A stretch of 64,000 bases of DNA from Maea johnstoni (GCA_963942565.1 OZ012690.1:17524135-17588134); one strand, 5' to 3'. Positions 1-11,009 are shown, counted from the stretch's first letter. Notes: generated by a model not told the origin, from the sequence alone. Translations and numbers: made by a program.

Positions 1-234
1 CAGCAAAAGATCTTCCTGGACCAGTATATAAAGCAAGACATGTGGTACATAATCCTTCATTCTCAGGCAGACCACAGAGAATGTAACATCGGTTCGAGAG
101 ACCGTCTCACCAATGCCAGTGTCTATCCTATGTTGCCTAGCCAAAAGCTCTTGTACCTCCACATGAATTTTCTAGGTTGCACAATGTTGTTTGCTGTACT
201 ACTTATGAACTCGCTTCATCCATAAGTTAAATTG
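1..234 (-). other. 3' flank of gene A (conserved downstream module)
   Basis: This stretch lies directly after the stop of gene A on the minus strand. It is a near copy of sequence after the stops of genes B, D, F, G and H (7011-7249, 21373-21610, 33023-33261, 42342-42571, 49311-49548). It is probably 3' untranslated sequence carried along with each duplication. No polyadenylation signal could be placed with confidence. The short open frames on the plus strand here have stayed open by chance and drift between copies. Confidence 0.6.
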
Positions 235-1662
235 TTAGACACCAAGGTTTTCCTGCTTGACTATCACTTTGATAGGATTTTCCTCCAACTCTTGTTTTAT
301 TGGGAGACACTGTCCCTTTTCCTGATTGACAATCATTCTATCAGCATTTTCCTCCAACTCTTGTTTTATAGGGAGACACTGTCCATTAATAACATCCCAT
401 TGCCTTGGTTCTGATAACTGTGGTTCTGTATTGTCAGTTGCTGTCTTTTGATATGTTAACTGGTGCTGCTTTGGATGAGATGGTGCCCTACCAGTCTTAT
501 TACACTCATCAATCTGAAAAGGCCATTCTCCTGTGTGAGTCTGCATGTGTTTTATCAGACCAGAAGGTTGTTTAAATGCCTTGTCATATTCACTACACTG
601 GAAGGGTCTTTCCCCACTGTGTATCCTCTTATGCTTTACCAGACTTGAAGAAAGTGTGAAAACCTTGTTACATTCATCACACTGGAAAAGTGTTTCCCCA
701 GTGTGCATCCTCTTATGCTGTGCCAGAGTAGAAGATTGAGTGAATGCCTTGCCACATTCATTGCACTGGAAGGGTCTTTCTCCACTGTGTGTCCTCTTAT
801 GATTTTCCAGTATAAAAGAGGAAGTGAATGCCTTGTTACATTCATTGCACTGGAAGGGTCTTTCCCCACTATGTATCCTTTTATGCGTTTTCAGAGATGA
901 GGAGCGAGTGAATGTCTTGTTACATTCATTGCACTGGAAGGGTGTTTCCCCACTGTGTATCCTCTTATGCTGTGCCAGATTAAAAGATTGAGTGAATGCC
1001 TTGCCACATTCATTGCACTGGAAGGGTCTTTCCCCACTGTGTGTCCTCTTATGATTTTCCAGTATTAAAGTAGAAGTGAATGCCTTGTCACATTCATTGC
1101 ACTGGAAGGGTCTTTCCCCACTGTGTATCCTCTTATGCTTTTCCAGAGAAGAAGACTGTGTGAATGTCTTGTCACATTCATTGCACTGGAAGGGTCTTTC
1201 CCCACTGTGTATCCTCTTATGCCTTCCCAGAGCAGAAGACTGTGTGAATGTCTTGTCACATTCATTGCACTGGAAGGGTCTTTCCCCACTGTGCATCCTC
1301 TTATGCCTTACAAGAGCAGAAGAATAAGTGAATACCCTGTCACATTCATTGCACTGGAAGGGTTTCTCTACACTGTGTATCCTCTTATGTTGTACCAGTT
1401 GAGAAGACCGTGAGAATGTCTTGTCACATTCATTGCACTGGAAGGGTCTTTCCCCACGGTGCATCCTCTTATGCTTTTTCAGAGTAGAAGAATGAGTGAA
1501 TGCTTTGTCACATACATCACACTGGAAGGGTCTTTCCACACTGTGTATCCTCTTATGCTGCACCAGATTGGAAGAACTTGTAAAGTTCTTGTTACATACA
1601 TTACAGTGATAAGAGCTTTCCTTTTCATGCCAATCTGCATGATCTACCTTATCTGAAGACAT
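235..1662 (-). CDS. Poly-C2H2 zinc-finger protein A, SUMO-motif tail
   Basis: A 475-residue protein predicted to be a nuclear DNA-binding factor. Residues 1-17 are the family start (MSSDKVDHADWHEKESS). Thirteen 28-residue fingers follow from about residue 18 to 380. Twelve are canonical C-x2-C-x12-H-x3-H; the last has Tyr in place of its second Cys. Linkers are mostly H-S-G-E-R-P-F-Q-C. The tail holds two repeats with IKQE and VKQE SUMO-consensus motifs, but one site reads VNQE, so its acceptor lysine is lost. The frame stays open upstream to 1776, but paralog B has an in-frame stop there, so the ATG at 1662 (preceded by ACC) is preferred. A possible 5' untranslated intron is 1761-1928 (minus-strand donor CAG/GTGATG, acceptor TTTGCAG). 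A is nearly identical to gene F, which argues for a recent duplication. DNA target unknown. Confidence 0.88.
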   Translation of the reverse strand: MSSDKVDHADWHEKESSYHCNVCNKNFTSSSNLVQHKRIHSVERPFQCDVCDKAFTHSSTLKKHKRMHRGERPFQCNECDKTFSRSSQLVQHKRIHSVEKPFQCNECDRVFTYSSALVRHKRMHSGERPFQCNECDKTFTQSSALGRHKRIHSGERPFQCNECDKTFTQSSSLEKHKRIHSGERPFQCNECDKAFTSTLILENHKRTHSGERPFQCNECGKAFTQSFNLAQHKRIHSGETPFQCNECNKTFTRSSSLKTHKRIHSGERPFQCNECNKAFTSSFILENHKRTHSGERPFQCNECGKAFTQSSTLAQHKRMHTGETLFQCDECNKVFTLSSSLVKHKRIHSGERPFQCSEYDKAFKQPSGLIKHMQTHTGEWPFQIDECNKTGRAPSHPKQHQLTYQKTATDNTEPQLSEPRQWDVINGQCLPIKQELEENADRMIVNQEKGQCLPIKQELEENPIKVIVKQENLGV

Positions 1663-4340
1663 GGTAAATAGCTGACCATGAAATGAATGAATAAATAAAA
1701 AATACTTTATGAATTGTGAGTCATCAGTTTGCTTCCGATTACTTTTTCTCAGAACTTTCCCTGCAAATATATTCAAGAGTTGTATTCACAATGGAACACC
1801 AACTTCATGTGGACCTTTCTGGCTGATGCAGGTATGAATGGATAACTAACTTAGGAATTGTCCTTGTGATACTTGAAAACAACTGTCCCAAAACTTTCAC
1901 CGTAGTTTCACAGAGTCAAGTCCATCACCTGATCTCTCTCTCCAAGATGAAGAAATGAAGAACTTTTAACTTTAACCTTGATTTATTTTGTCTTCATGGG
2001 TGATGTTCAGTTCAGACTCTTATGAATCTGAAAATACAGATAAAAAATATTAAAACAAGGAAAACAAAATACAAATTATGTTTGTCTTCATTGGGTCATG
2101 TTTAGTCACACAATTGTTCCGTTTACCATTATGATCCTGAAAATTCAGATAAAAAAAGTCAAAACAAGGAAAACGGAATCCAAATTTTACTTATACAGAC
2201 ATTTAGGTAAATCCTCCATTCTATTTTCAATTGTTCCAACTCTCCATTATATTTCAGGAATGGAAAATGAATTCTCCGACCTTGAATTTATTGGTTATCT
2301 AGGTCATTTTTGTTGCGATGCAATATCCTTTCACAAAATTCAATGCATGGAGTAGTACTGTATGCATCACTAGTAGGATTGGTACCTTTAGAATTTTCAT
2401 GACACAATAAGATTTTGATCCTTCTTTAACAACTTGATACCAATACAAAATTGCCATCTGGTCCACAGAATAATAGATCAATTTCCAAATATAGAACATA
2501 TAATGCTACCCTTTGCACACATGGGTCTATGTACTTAGGGAGCCATCGTAGACCCATTACACACATGGGTCTATGACCTTTGTCAACCTCATAGACACTT
2601 TGCGCACATGGGTCTATAGCCATGTCATCAGTAAATCAGCTTTTAATCAAAGCCCTCCTCTAGGATTTTTCACCAGTAATCTGAAAGTGACATTTTTTTT
2701 CAAGATTTCAGCCAAAAGTACCAGTATTAAGAAAAGAAATTCTGGCACGCCCAGTGCGGAAGTCTTTCTGCTATATGCATGTTAAGTCTTTCACCATAGT
2801 TGCCAAAAAGGCCCTACCATTGAGCTACACGTTGTATCACTCTAACAAAGGCTTAGACAATGATTGAGCGACTTTTCTTAAACTATTTATTTTGCCAATA
2901 CTACAATGTAAATATCCATTTGCACGTAGGTAGTCATATAACATTTTAATCTTTGCATGAAGTAGTTGATAATTGTTCTTTTGTCATATTTTAGGGATGA
3001 AATGTTAGAGCTGGTGCTTCATTTCGTTTCAAAGCCAAAACTAAAATGACTGGAGAAGATACTGCAGGGAACCACAGAAAATATGTTATTAATAAAGAGG
3101 GGAATCATTCTTAAAAATATTAAATTCTTCAAAAGAAGGAAAATTCCTAATTGAAGTATTGGTAAGTTCAGGCCCCCTCCACCAGGTGTCAGGCCAGTAA
3201 ATCAAATGATAAAATGGTAATTAATCAAATCAACAAGCTGTTAGCAGTATTCATATTCTCAATTTATTCGATTGTTATCCACATATACAATAACAGGTAA
3301 GTTTTGAGAATAAATTTGGGTACATTACATGCAAGAATATATCATAAACATGTCGGTCACTCCATTCTAGTCTTATATCACTTTTGCGAATGTTACTCCT
3401 TAGATGAATAAAAAAATGGATATGTAGCAAGAGACCAATTACTATATGCGCTATAGTGAAAGGGTCTCTGATCTGGCTTCAGCGTGACATCACAAGGAGA
3501 CAAGTACCAATGTATCAGTTAGATCACAGAGAAACTTGCATACCAGCATGCACAGAACATGATTTTTGGGCTATTCGCCATAGCCAGCCTGTTAAGGTTG
3601 ACCGGCTGGTTTCATATCCGCCTGTTTTTTTTCATCTAATGTTACTCTTAGCATTATGGTATCACTTATAATTCTGTCAGAAACAATAACTCATTCAAGT
3701 AAATGAAAACAGTATTAAAAGGAAGGCATTTATTTCACATTATACAGTTATCTGCTTTTCCCAACCTCCAAATGTCACCCCATACTCTCTTTAGCAATGG
3801 GCATTAGGTTGGTGAGTAGTACTCGAGGAATATATCAATTTCACATTGTAAGGTGCACTGCTTTTCCCCACCTCCAAATGTCACATTTTCTCCTTCACAA
3901 TGGGTCCGGTTGCATGAAATATGTTGAGATTTGTGATTTAAAGTTTTCATTAGAGCTAAAGTTTCCCTTAATTTCATTATTTAGGTTAGCTGGCCTGCCA
4001 ATGTAAATTCAAAGGATCTAGAGACTACAAAGTGCTCGGTCATTCCAGGCGGTCAGGTCATTGTGAAGTGAAGTAGGGGAGAGGTGCTCACCAGACTGCT
4101 ATATCAAGCAAGACAAGCAGCATACACTAGTGGTGTGTCAATTGATGGAAGGCCACAAGTCTGATTAATCAAGCAAGAAAATTTGGTCACTTGTAAACAA
4201 CAAGCAACACTGAAATAAAATACTGTTCTTAGGGTGTTTCCAACAAAGGCAAAATCCCTTCAAGATAATAGATGTATTACCTTGTCTCTAACTATTTTCT
4301 CTGCCTCTTCACTTCCTGTTTCTCCTATTGAATTTTAGTC
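1663..4340 (-). promoter_or_regulatory. 5' flank of gene A (conserved upstream module)
   Basis: No gene is visible. The block aligns by eye with the upstream regions of genes D, E and G and with 62045-63430. It contains the likely 5' untranslated exon and intron (near 1740-1980), then an AT-rich stretch, the CACATGGGTCTATG array at 2518-2617, and further conserved sequence to about 4340. Its conservation upstream of several paralogs fits a promoter region but could also simply reflect recent duplication. Confidence 0.45.
2518..2617. repeat. CACATGGGTCTATG array upstream of gene A
   Basis: Three direct copies of CACATGGGTCTAT(G/A) start at 2518, 2562 and 2605, a spacing of 43-44 bases. Between them lie reversed partial copies (TAGACCCAT at about 2550). 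The array starts about 0.86 kb upstream of the gene A start codon. Equivalent arrays lie upstream of D, E, G and J. Function unknown. Confidence 0.7.
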
Positions 4341-4685
4341 AGGGACTTAGCCAGGACCCGTCCTACCTGTCTTTTGGACAGGTAGTTTCCTTAAAACCTT
4401 CTGTTTGGACAGGCAAAATTTTCTATTATGATTTATCAATTTTGCCTTTCTGGGTGTAATAACCAAATATTTTCCTAACAAACCATCTTCTAGGACATAG
4501 CTGAAGTGTAAATTGCCCTTTTTGACAAACTAGGCTATTAAATGTAGCTGGTATAAGCATTTGAAGTAGATAATAAGCTTAATCTGGATGGGCAGATATT
4601 TTGAAATTGCTGTTTTGAACAGGCATTTTTGAAATCCTGGCTAAGACCCTGCATTGAGTCAGGAAAAAGTGGTAAACTCAAATGC
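4341..4685. other. Intergenic block, duplicated at 30355-30687
   Basis: No gene is seen. The sequence is nearly the same as 30355-30687, and its left part also resembles 46570-46590. An open frame of 97 codons on the minus strand (4538-4831) runs across the border of the hAT-type insertion and is not conserved as a protein, so it is not called. Confidence 0.5.
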
Positions 4686-4693
4686 GCCACTAT

Positions 4694-5077
4694 TAGTGTT
4701 CGGAATCGGTCACAATTTTCAAGATCGATCATCTGTCCATCTGAACGACCAATGATCGATTTATAATCGAAGTTGTATGTGCGCAGTTTTCCTATGGTAG
4801 TCTTGGCTTGTTCAAGGGTTCTTGGCTCCATTCTTGTAAAGGAGCTAATCTAACTCTCTTAAACCCCTTAGTTTTACTTGTTACAGTACTGCTTGATATT
4901 AATTAAGATTGTGCAGTCTTAAGTGGTGTCTCTCACTTGAACAAAAGGATGTTTCGAGATGCAATTTTTTTTTTCAAAAAACTTAAATAATCAATCTTAT
5001 AGAATTGCAATCAATCATCAAAATCAGAGGTTGAATGAGTGATTAATCGGTATGTCCGATTAATCGGACGATCCCTA
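4694..5077. mobile_element. hAT-type MITE, 384 bp, 8-bp TSD
   Basis: The element starts TAGTGTTCGGAATCGG and ends CGATCCCTA, so both ends read TAGNG inward. It is flanked by a perfect 8-bp duplication GCCACTAT (4686-4693 and 5078-5085). These two features are typical of hAT transposons. It is rich in ATCGATTA-type palindromes and encodes nothing, so it is a non-autonomous element. The same insertion is present in the duplicated block at 30696-31090, so it predates that duplication. Confidence 0.85.
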
Positions 5078-5356
5078 GCCACTATATTTAAAAAAATAAC
5101 ATTCAAAATAAACTTAATAAATGCAATCTCAGTCTATTACATACATCGTCTAAACCGGCAATGATTTTGGCACCGCTCAAAGGTCCGCGCGCCCACAATG
5201 CATTTGCACTGAAGTCAACATCCTACTTCTTTCAAGGTAAACACTGTTGGAATTTTGAAATGTTCTTTTTTTGTTCTTTTTGCACCTGACAAACTCTTTG
5301 AAGTAGAAAAAATCTGTGAAACTAAAAATTAGATTGGACTGGCCTTATGTATTAAA

Positions 5357-5599
5357 TTGTTCAACATCAAGGTTTTTCTGCTCAACTATTGCTTAACTCG
5401 CATTTTCCTAGACCTCTTGTTTTATTGGCGGACACTGTCCCTTTTCCTGCTTGAATATTACTCTACTAGCATTTTCCTCCAATTCTTGTTTTATTGGGAG
5501 ACATTTTTCCTTTTCCTGCTTGACTATCACTCTACTAGCATATTCTCCCAGCTCTTGTTTTACTGGCAGACACTGTCCCTTTTCCTGCTTGACTATCAC
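5357..5599 (-). pseudogene. Orphan SUMO-motif tail, no zinc fingers
   Basis: Translating the minus strand gives about three tail units of the zinc-finger family (VIVKQEKGQCLPVKQEL, then KEKCLPIKQELEEN, then KGQCPPIKQEV), followed by a stop at 5408 and further decayed tail sequence to 5357. No finger, linker or start codon precedes it. Upstream (above 5600) the sequence is unrelated to the family. A CAG just before the first unit (GTTGCAG) could serve as a splice acceptor, so a separate tail exon is formally possible. The simplest reading is a relic of a family member that lost its fingers. Confidence 0.7.
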
Positions 5600-6925
5600 T
5601 GCAACAAGATCCGCAACCGTCTTGGGGTAGAAAAAGCAGCCAAAATTGTTTTCTGCTATAGGATGTTAAGGGGAAAGGAGGACCTGGATTATTAGTTAAC
5701 CCCATGTAGGTCAAGTGCAGATGTAGGGCCTCTAATTGTGTAGTTAATCCCATTGAATTGCTATTAGAAAGGAACTGACTACATATAGCTTAACTGCTTC
5801 TTTTCAACATCCATAGTTAATAAGAACCCTGTGTATATAATGGACCAGCAACCTGGATATGAAACTAATCCAATGTTAATGTCTTAACTCAAGTTATAAA
5901 GAAACAGTTTGTCATTAGACAGAGATAGCTGAACAGTGATCAGCACCAATCAACAGATTAGCACCAGGAGTACACAGATGGTGTGGAAAACTAGAACAGT
6001 TTGATTAACTCAAGAGTAAGAATAACTTTCAACTAAATATTTCTCAAATGTTGCATTTTTCTTAAGATATTTCTATAAGAGTCGGGCCAGATGTATGATT
6101 ATCATGTGAATGGGTTAAGAGGATGTTATCTCACTTTTGCACCCGTTTGTGTATGGTTAACTACTGGAAATATGCATCTCAAAATATTGCTTTGCTATCA
6201 AGATATTTCTATTAAGTCCAGGTGTATGACACTCATGTTAATGAGTTCAGAGGATGTTATCTCTCTATTTTCTTACTAAATAACTTTGTATGGTTAACTT
6301 AAATCAATATATATATAAGGTTAAACTAGTATGTAAAGGGTCATGTATGTGCAAGGTATCTATCAGATAAAACAAATTTACAAGGGTTAAACAAAGTGTG
6401 ACATTAGGAATTGATGTAATATATTGTAAGATTATAATGGCATACATATAAACTATTCTACCTCAGATCATTTTGTTTGTTATAACTGCCCATTAATGTT
6501 ATTCATAACCCATAGTTTTTTCAATTCTTATCGTAGATCCCATTCTTCCATCTCTTCTGGAAGAAAGTGGAAAAATACAGAAGAAACCATGTTTCTTCCG
6601 TTGTCCTGGAAGAAATAAGTTTTTTCCGGAAGAAACCCAACCCTGCCACAAACGACCTTTCATAATTGACCAATCAGAACCTGACCTGTCTTAAAATATG
6701 CGAGTAAAATGTTTTAAATTTTGAGACCTCATTTGTTGTAATTGTATTAATATAACTGAATTTACAATTAAAAAGGTTACCCCTACCGCTAGTTTTCCTT
6801 CTCTCTTGGCCTGGTTACATAAAAAAAAATCATAAGATTTTGTGATTCATGGTTTCCATAAGGGCCTCAGTGCAGTAATTATTATTTCTAACCTTTCGTT
6901 TATCTAAAGATAGTCTTAAAGAAAG
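5600..6925. other. Intergenic block, duplicated at 31611-32934
   Basis: No gene is recognised. The block is nearly identical to 31611-32934. It holds a short TA-rich run near 6310 and a cluster of GGAAGAA/TTCTTCC motifs at 6543-6635. Short open frames here are not kept between copies in a way that suggests protein coding. Confidence 0.5.
6543..6635. repeat. GGAAGAA / TTCTTCC palindrome cluster
   Basis: Within about 90 bases there are several TTCTTCC and GGAAGAA motifs in alternating orientation, including TTCCGGAAGAAA. The duplicated copy at about 32565-32645 keeps the cluster and contains the complete palindrome TTCTTCCGGAAGAA. GGAA cores are ETS-like, but no factor can be assigned. Confidence 0.55.
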
Positions 6926-7249
6926 TTGAACTTCCAATATAAATTCAGGAAATTTAAAGAGTTCAGAACTCTCCCCAGTTCCTGGAAGCCAGGTCAGTTA
7001 TCCAGTTGTAAAATACAGGAAAAGATCTTCCTGGACCAGTATATAAAGCAAGACATGTGGTATATAATCCTTCATTCTCTGTCAGACCACAGGGAATGTA
7101 ACATCGGTGCGAGAGACCGTCTCACCAATGCCAGTGTTTATCCTATGTTGCCTAGCCAAAAGCTCTTGTACCCCCACATGAATTCTCTAGGTTGCACAAT
7201 GTTGTTTGCTGTACTACTTATGAACTCGCTTCATCCATAAGTTTATTTG
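6926..7249 (-). other. 3' flank of gene B (conserved downstream module)
   Basis: This is the downstream module also seen after genes A, D, F, G and H. It begins near AAAGATAGTCTTAAAGAAAG and runs to the stop codon of B. It is probably 3' untranslated sequence. No protein is supported. Confidence 0.55.
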
Positions 7250-8662
7250 TTAGACATCAAGGTTTTCCTGCTTGACTATCACTTTGATAGGATTTTCCTC
7301 CAACTCTTGTTTTATTGGGAGACACTGTCCCTTTTCCTGCTTAAATATCACTTTGATAGGAATTTCCTCTAACTCTTGTTTTATTGGGAGACACTGTCCC
7401 TTTTCCTGCTTGACTATTATTCTATTAGCATTTTCCCCCAACTCTTGTTTTATTGGGAGACACTGTCCATTAATGACAACCCATTGCCTTGGTTCTGATA
7501 ACTGTGGTTCTGTATTGTCAGTTGATGTCTTTTGATATGTTAACTGGTGCTGCTTCGGATGAGATGCTGCCCTACCAGTCGTATTACACTCATCAAACTG
7601 TAAAGGCCCCTCTCCTGTGTGAGTCTGCATGTGTTCTATCAGACCAGAAGGTTGTTTAAATGCCGTGTCATATTCACTACACTGGAAGGGTCTTTCCCCA
7701 CTGTGTATCCTCTTATGCTGTCCCAGATTAGAAGATTGAGTGAATGCCTTGCCACATTCATTGCACTGGAAGGGTCTTTCTACTCTGTGTGTCCTCTTAT
7801 GATTTTCCAGTATAAAAGAAGAAGTAAATGCCTTGTCACAATCATTGCACTGAAAGAGTCTTTCCCCACTGTGTATCCTCTTATGCGTTTTCAGAGATGA
7901 AGACCGAGTGAATGTCTTGTGACATTCATTGCACTGAAAGAGTCTTTCTCCACTGTGTATCCTCTTATGCGTTTTCAGAGAAGAAGACTGTGTGAATGTC
8001 ATGCCACATTCAATGCACTGGAAGGGTCTTTCTCCACTGTGTATCCTCTTATGCGTTTTCAGAGAAGAAGACTGTGTGAATGTCTTGTCACATTCATTGC
8101 ACTGGAAGGGTCTTTCCCCACTGTGTATCCTCTTATGCTTTTCCAGATCAGATGAGAGAGTGAATGCCCTGCCACATTCATTGCACTGGAAGGGTTTTTC
8201 TCCACTGTGTATCCTCTTATGCTGTGCCAGATTAGAAGAACATGTGAATGCCTTGTCACATTCATTGCACTGGAAGGGTTTCTCCTCACTGTGTATCCTC
8301 TTATGTTGTACCAGTTGAGAAGAACGTGAGAATGTCTTGTCACATTCATTGCACTGGAAGGGTTTTTCTCCACTGTGTATCCTCTTATGCCTTCCCAGAT
8401 TAGAAGAACGTGTGAATGCCTTGTCACATTCATTGCACTGGAAGGGTTTCTCCTCACTGTGTATCCTCTTATGTTGTACCAGTTGAGAAGACCGTGAGAA
8501 TACCTTGTCACATACATTACACTGGAAGGGTCTTTCCCCACTGTGTATCCTCTTATGCTGCACCAGATTGGAAGAACTTGTGAAGTTCTTGTTACATACA
8601 TTACAGTGATAAGAGCTTTCCTTTTCATGCCAATCTGCATGATCTACCTTATCTGAAGACAT
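7250..8662 (-). CDS. Poly-C2H2 zinc-finger protein B, SUMO-motif tail
   Basis: A 470-residue member of the family. After MSSDKVDHADWHEKESS come twelve 28-residue fingers (about residues 18-351). Eleven are canonical and the last is degenerate (C-S-E-Y). Fingers 7, 8 and 9 share the helix SSSLKT, pointing to local finger duplication, and fingers 2 and 4 share RSSQLVQ. The tail has three 23-residue units with IKQE plus VKQE or FKQE sites; one unit reads EEIP rather than EENP. The frame opens slightly upstream at 8683, but the conserved start is the ATG at 8662, preceded by ACC. An in-frame TAG lies further upstream, which rules out a longer amino end. Expected to act in the nucleus; target unknown. 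Confidence 0.88.
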   Translation of the reverse strand: MSSDKVDHADWHEKESSYHCNVCNKNFTSSSNLVQHKRIHSGERPFQCNVCDKVFSRSSQLVQHKRIHSEEKPFQCNECDKAFTRSSNLGRHKRIHSGEKPFQCNECDKTFSRSSQLVQHKRIHSEEKPFQCNECDKAFTCSSNLAQHKRIHSGEKPFQCNECGRAFTLSSDLEKHKRIHSGERPFQCNECDKTFTQSSSLKTHKRIHSGERPFQCIECGMTFTQSSSLKTHKRIHSGERLFQCNECHKTFTRSSSLKTHKRIHSGERLFQCNDCDKAFTSSFILENHKRTHRVERPFQCNECGKAFTQSSNLGQHKRIHSGERPFQCSEYDTAFKQPSGLIEHMQTHTGEGPLQFDECNTTGRAASHPKQHQLTYQKTSTDNTEPQLSEPRQWVVINGQCLPIKQELGENANRIIVKQEKGQCLPIKQELEEIPIKVIFKQEKGQCLPIKQELEENPIKVIVKQENLDV

Positions 8663-9504
8663 GGTAAATAGCTGACCATGCAATGAATGAATAAATAAAA
8701 AATACTATATAAATTGTGAATCATCAGTTTGCTTCTGATTACTTTTTCTCAGAACTTTCCCTGCAAATATATTCAAGAGTTGTATTCACAATGAAACACC
8801 AACTTCATGTGGACCTTTCTGGCTGATGCAGGTATGAATGGATAACTAACTTGAGAATTGTCCTTGTGATACTTGAAAACAACTGTCCCAAAACTTTCAC
8901 TGTAGTTTCACAGAGTTGAGTCCATCACCTGATTTCTCTCTCCAAGATGAAAAAATGAAGAACTTTTAACTTTGACCTTGATTTATTTTGTCTTCATGGG
9001 GTGATGTTCAGTTCACACGCTTATGAATCTGAAAATACAGATAAAAAATATCAAAGCAAGGAAAACAAAATACAAATTATGTTTGTCTTCATTGGGTGAT
9101 GTTTAGTCGCACAATTGTTCCGTTTACCATTATGAATCTGAAAATTCAGATAATAAAGTCAAAACAAGGAAAACGGAATACAAATTTTACTTATACAGAC
9201 ATTTAGGTAAATCCTTTCATTCTATTTTCAATGTGATGTCATCTTTTGTTCCAACTCTCCATTATATTTCAGGAATGGAAAATTAACTCTCCGATCTTGA
9301 ATTTACTGGCCATCTAGGTCATTCTTGTTGCAATACAATATTTTTTCACAAAATTCTATGCACTGTGTAATCCTGCACACATCTCTAGTTTGGATTGGCA
9401 CCTTTATAATTTTCATGATAAGATACAATATTGATATTTCCTTAATGATTTGATGCTGATACAAAATTGCCAGCTGGTCCACTGAACAATAAATTAATTT
9501 CCAT
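8663..9504 (-). promoter_or_regulatory. 5' flank of gene B
   Basis: No gene is seen. The region matches the upstream module of genes A, F and H as far as about 9500. It includes the conserved putative untranslated exon and intron signals. It lacks the CACATGGGTCTATG array found upstream of A, D, E and G, because the similarity to them ends just before it at the ATA microsatellite. The TTA at 9442-9444 is the empty site of the large foldback element found upstream of gene H. Confidence 0.45.
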
Positions 9505-9551
9505 ATAATAATAATAATAATAATAATAATGATAATAATAATAATAATAAT
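9505..9551. repeat. (ATA)n microsatellite
   Basis: An uninterrupted ATA/ATT run with one G interruption. A longer version occupies the duplicated locus at 60727-60802. Confidence 0.9.
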
Positions 9552-9560
9552 CTTTATTTA

Positions 9561-10007
9561 TAGCTGATTCAAGCTAACAATGAGCAAAGTGAATGGGTTT
9601 GTAAGTTTCAAGTGTGTGCCTGTAAGAACAGGTCTGTCTGCTATTGATGTTCAATTCAAGCTCACCTGTGCACTAATAGAAATCAGGGTCAGTTTGTGGT
9701 TAGCAGCCATGGAGTGTGGAGAACTCGAACATAGGGGGAACTGAAGGGGCAATTGGTACATGGGACACTAGTAGTCTAAAATAAGATGTAGAGATTGTGG
9801 TACTTGAGATATGAAACCCCTGGGGAGCCCCCCTACTCTGTGACCCAGAAAACTTACTGGGCTACTCGCAAAACCCATCAGTGTACTTTACAAGTGGACA
9901 TGTAGAGGTCACACGTCCACCTGTAGGGTCTATCAATCTTTTGTGCAGAGTGAATGGACTATACTCCTGAACTTGTACTAACGCTCATTGTTAGCTTGAA
10001 TCAGCTG
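9561..10007. mobile_element. TA-type MITE, 447 bp
   Basis: The ends are inverted repeats (TAGCTGATTCAAGCTAACAA at the left; the right end reads inward CAGCTGATTCAAGCTAACAA). TA flanks both sides (9559-9560 and 10008-10009). The duplicated locus at 60801-60817 lacks the element and has a single TA, which gives a clean empty site. No coding capacity. Related copies lie at 19222-19668 and 40154-40600. A TA target duplication fits the Tc1/mariner-like group. Confidence 0.85.
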
Positions 10008-11009
10008 TAAAGAGGGTAACTCAGTCCAATGGTAAGGATATTCCCCGAGGCCCTCTTGGATATATATAGGTATACATAGAACATATGCTACCAAAAAAAT
10101 GGACATGGACATTATTCATACTCTCTGGTCTAGCAGTATTTCCACTATTTTGATGTGGAAAGAGTAATGATTTTATAATTATGTTTTTTGTCCATTTCTC
10201 ACATGAAACTGGGAAAGGCTACTGGCGGAAACCAGTTTCTGACAGGATGGTAAAAACAGTTTCTGCCATGGTAAAAAACATCCCAGTGCGGAAATTGCCA
10301 ACCCCTATATGAACTAAAATCAACAAATCTAGCATTTGATTTTAATTGTTCTTCATTTTATCTCATCACTTTTAATGAGTCAAACCTTCTGTAAAAAGAA
10401 AAACGCAAAAATTTCTGACATCACCACATAAAGGTTTATTCATTAAAAACAATTTATTAATTCCATTAAATAATATGCCCAGATGTTCAACGTATTTGTC
10501 CTAAGATTAACTGGAAAGTCATGTCTTATTTCATAATATAAGCAATTCTGTATAAGAAATCTAAATCTGCACAGTCTCTAAGCGCTCTTTTATTTAAATT
10601 GAGTACTGCTCATACCTATAACTACATGTGCTAAGAATATGGTAGCCTGGCCCTGAACGATGTCTAACCACTTTCGGAATACAGACCCCATCTAAACCTG
10701 TACTGAGTAGTTCTCCCTGCACTAACCACAGAATAAATAAAACTACAGTTGAAGTGATGGGCCAAAACAAAGAACTAATATTATTGTGATCTGGGACTGG
10801 TCATTTAATGCATTGGTGAAATGAATAAACAGAACAATAGCGAAAATTCTTGGTTGCAAACAGCTGTAATTCCATCATTTAGATTATCTTAAGGTAACCT
10901 GAAGGCTGACCTGCCAATGTAAATTCAGAGGATCTAAAGGTTACAGAGTGCTCCCTCATTCCTGGCAGTCATGTCATTTTGAAGTGAAGTAGGAGAGAGA
11001 TGCTCCCTG
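10008..11009. other. Intergenic block, duplicated at 60811-61812
   Basis: No gene is seen. The block is nearly identical to 60811-61812 and its middle part resembles 46600-46725. A stretch near 10200-10310 recurs in reverse orientation near 14570-14700. Confidence 0.5.

Noticed and set aside
1663-1776. Amino-terminal extension of gene A (MNIFAGKVLRKSNRK)
   Set aside because: The same frame is closed by a TAG in paralog B, and the extension crosses likely splice sites, so the conserved MSSDK start is used.
2800-2835. tRNA-like A box (TAGCTCAATGGTAGG on the minus strand), repeated in every 5' flank
   Set aside because: No matching B box or cloverleaf was found at the right distance. It may be a worn tRNA-derived SINE, but this is not supported well enough.
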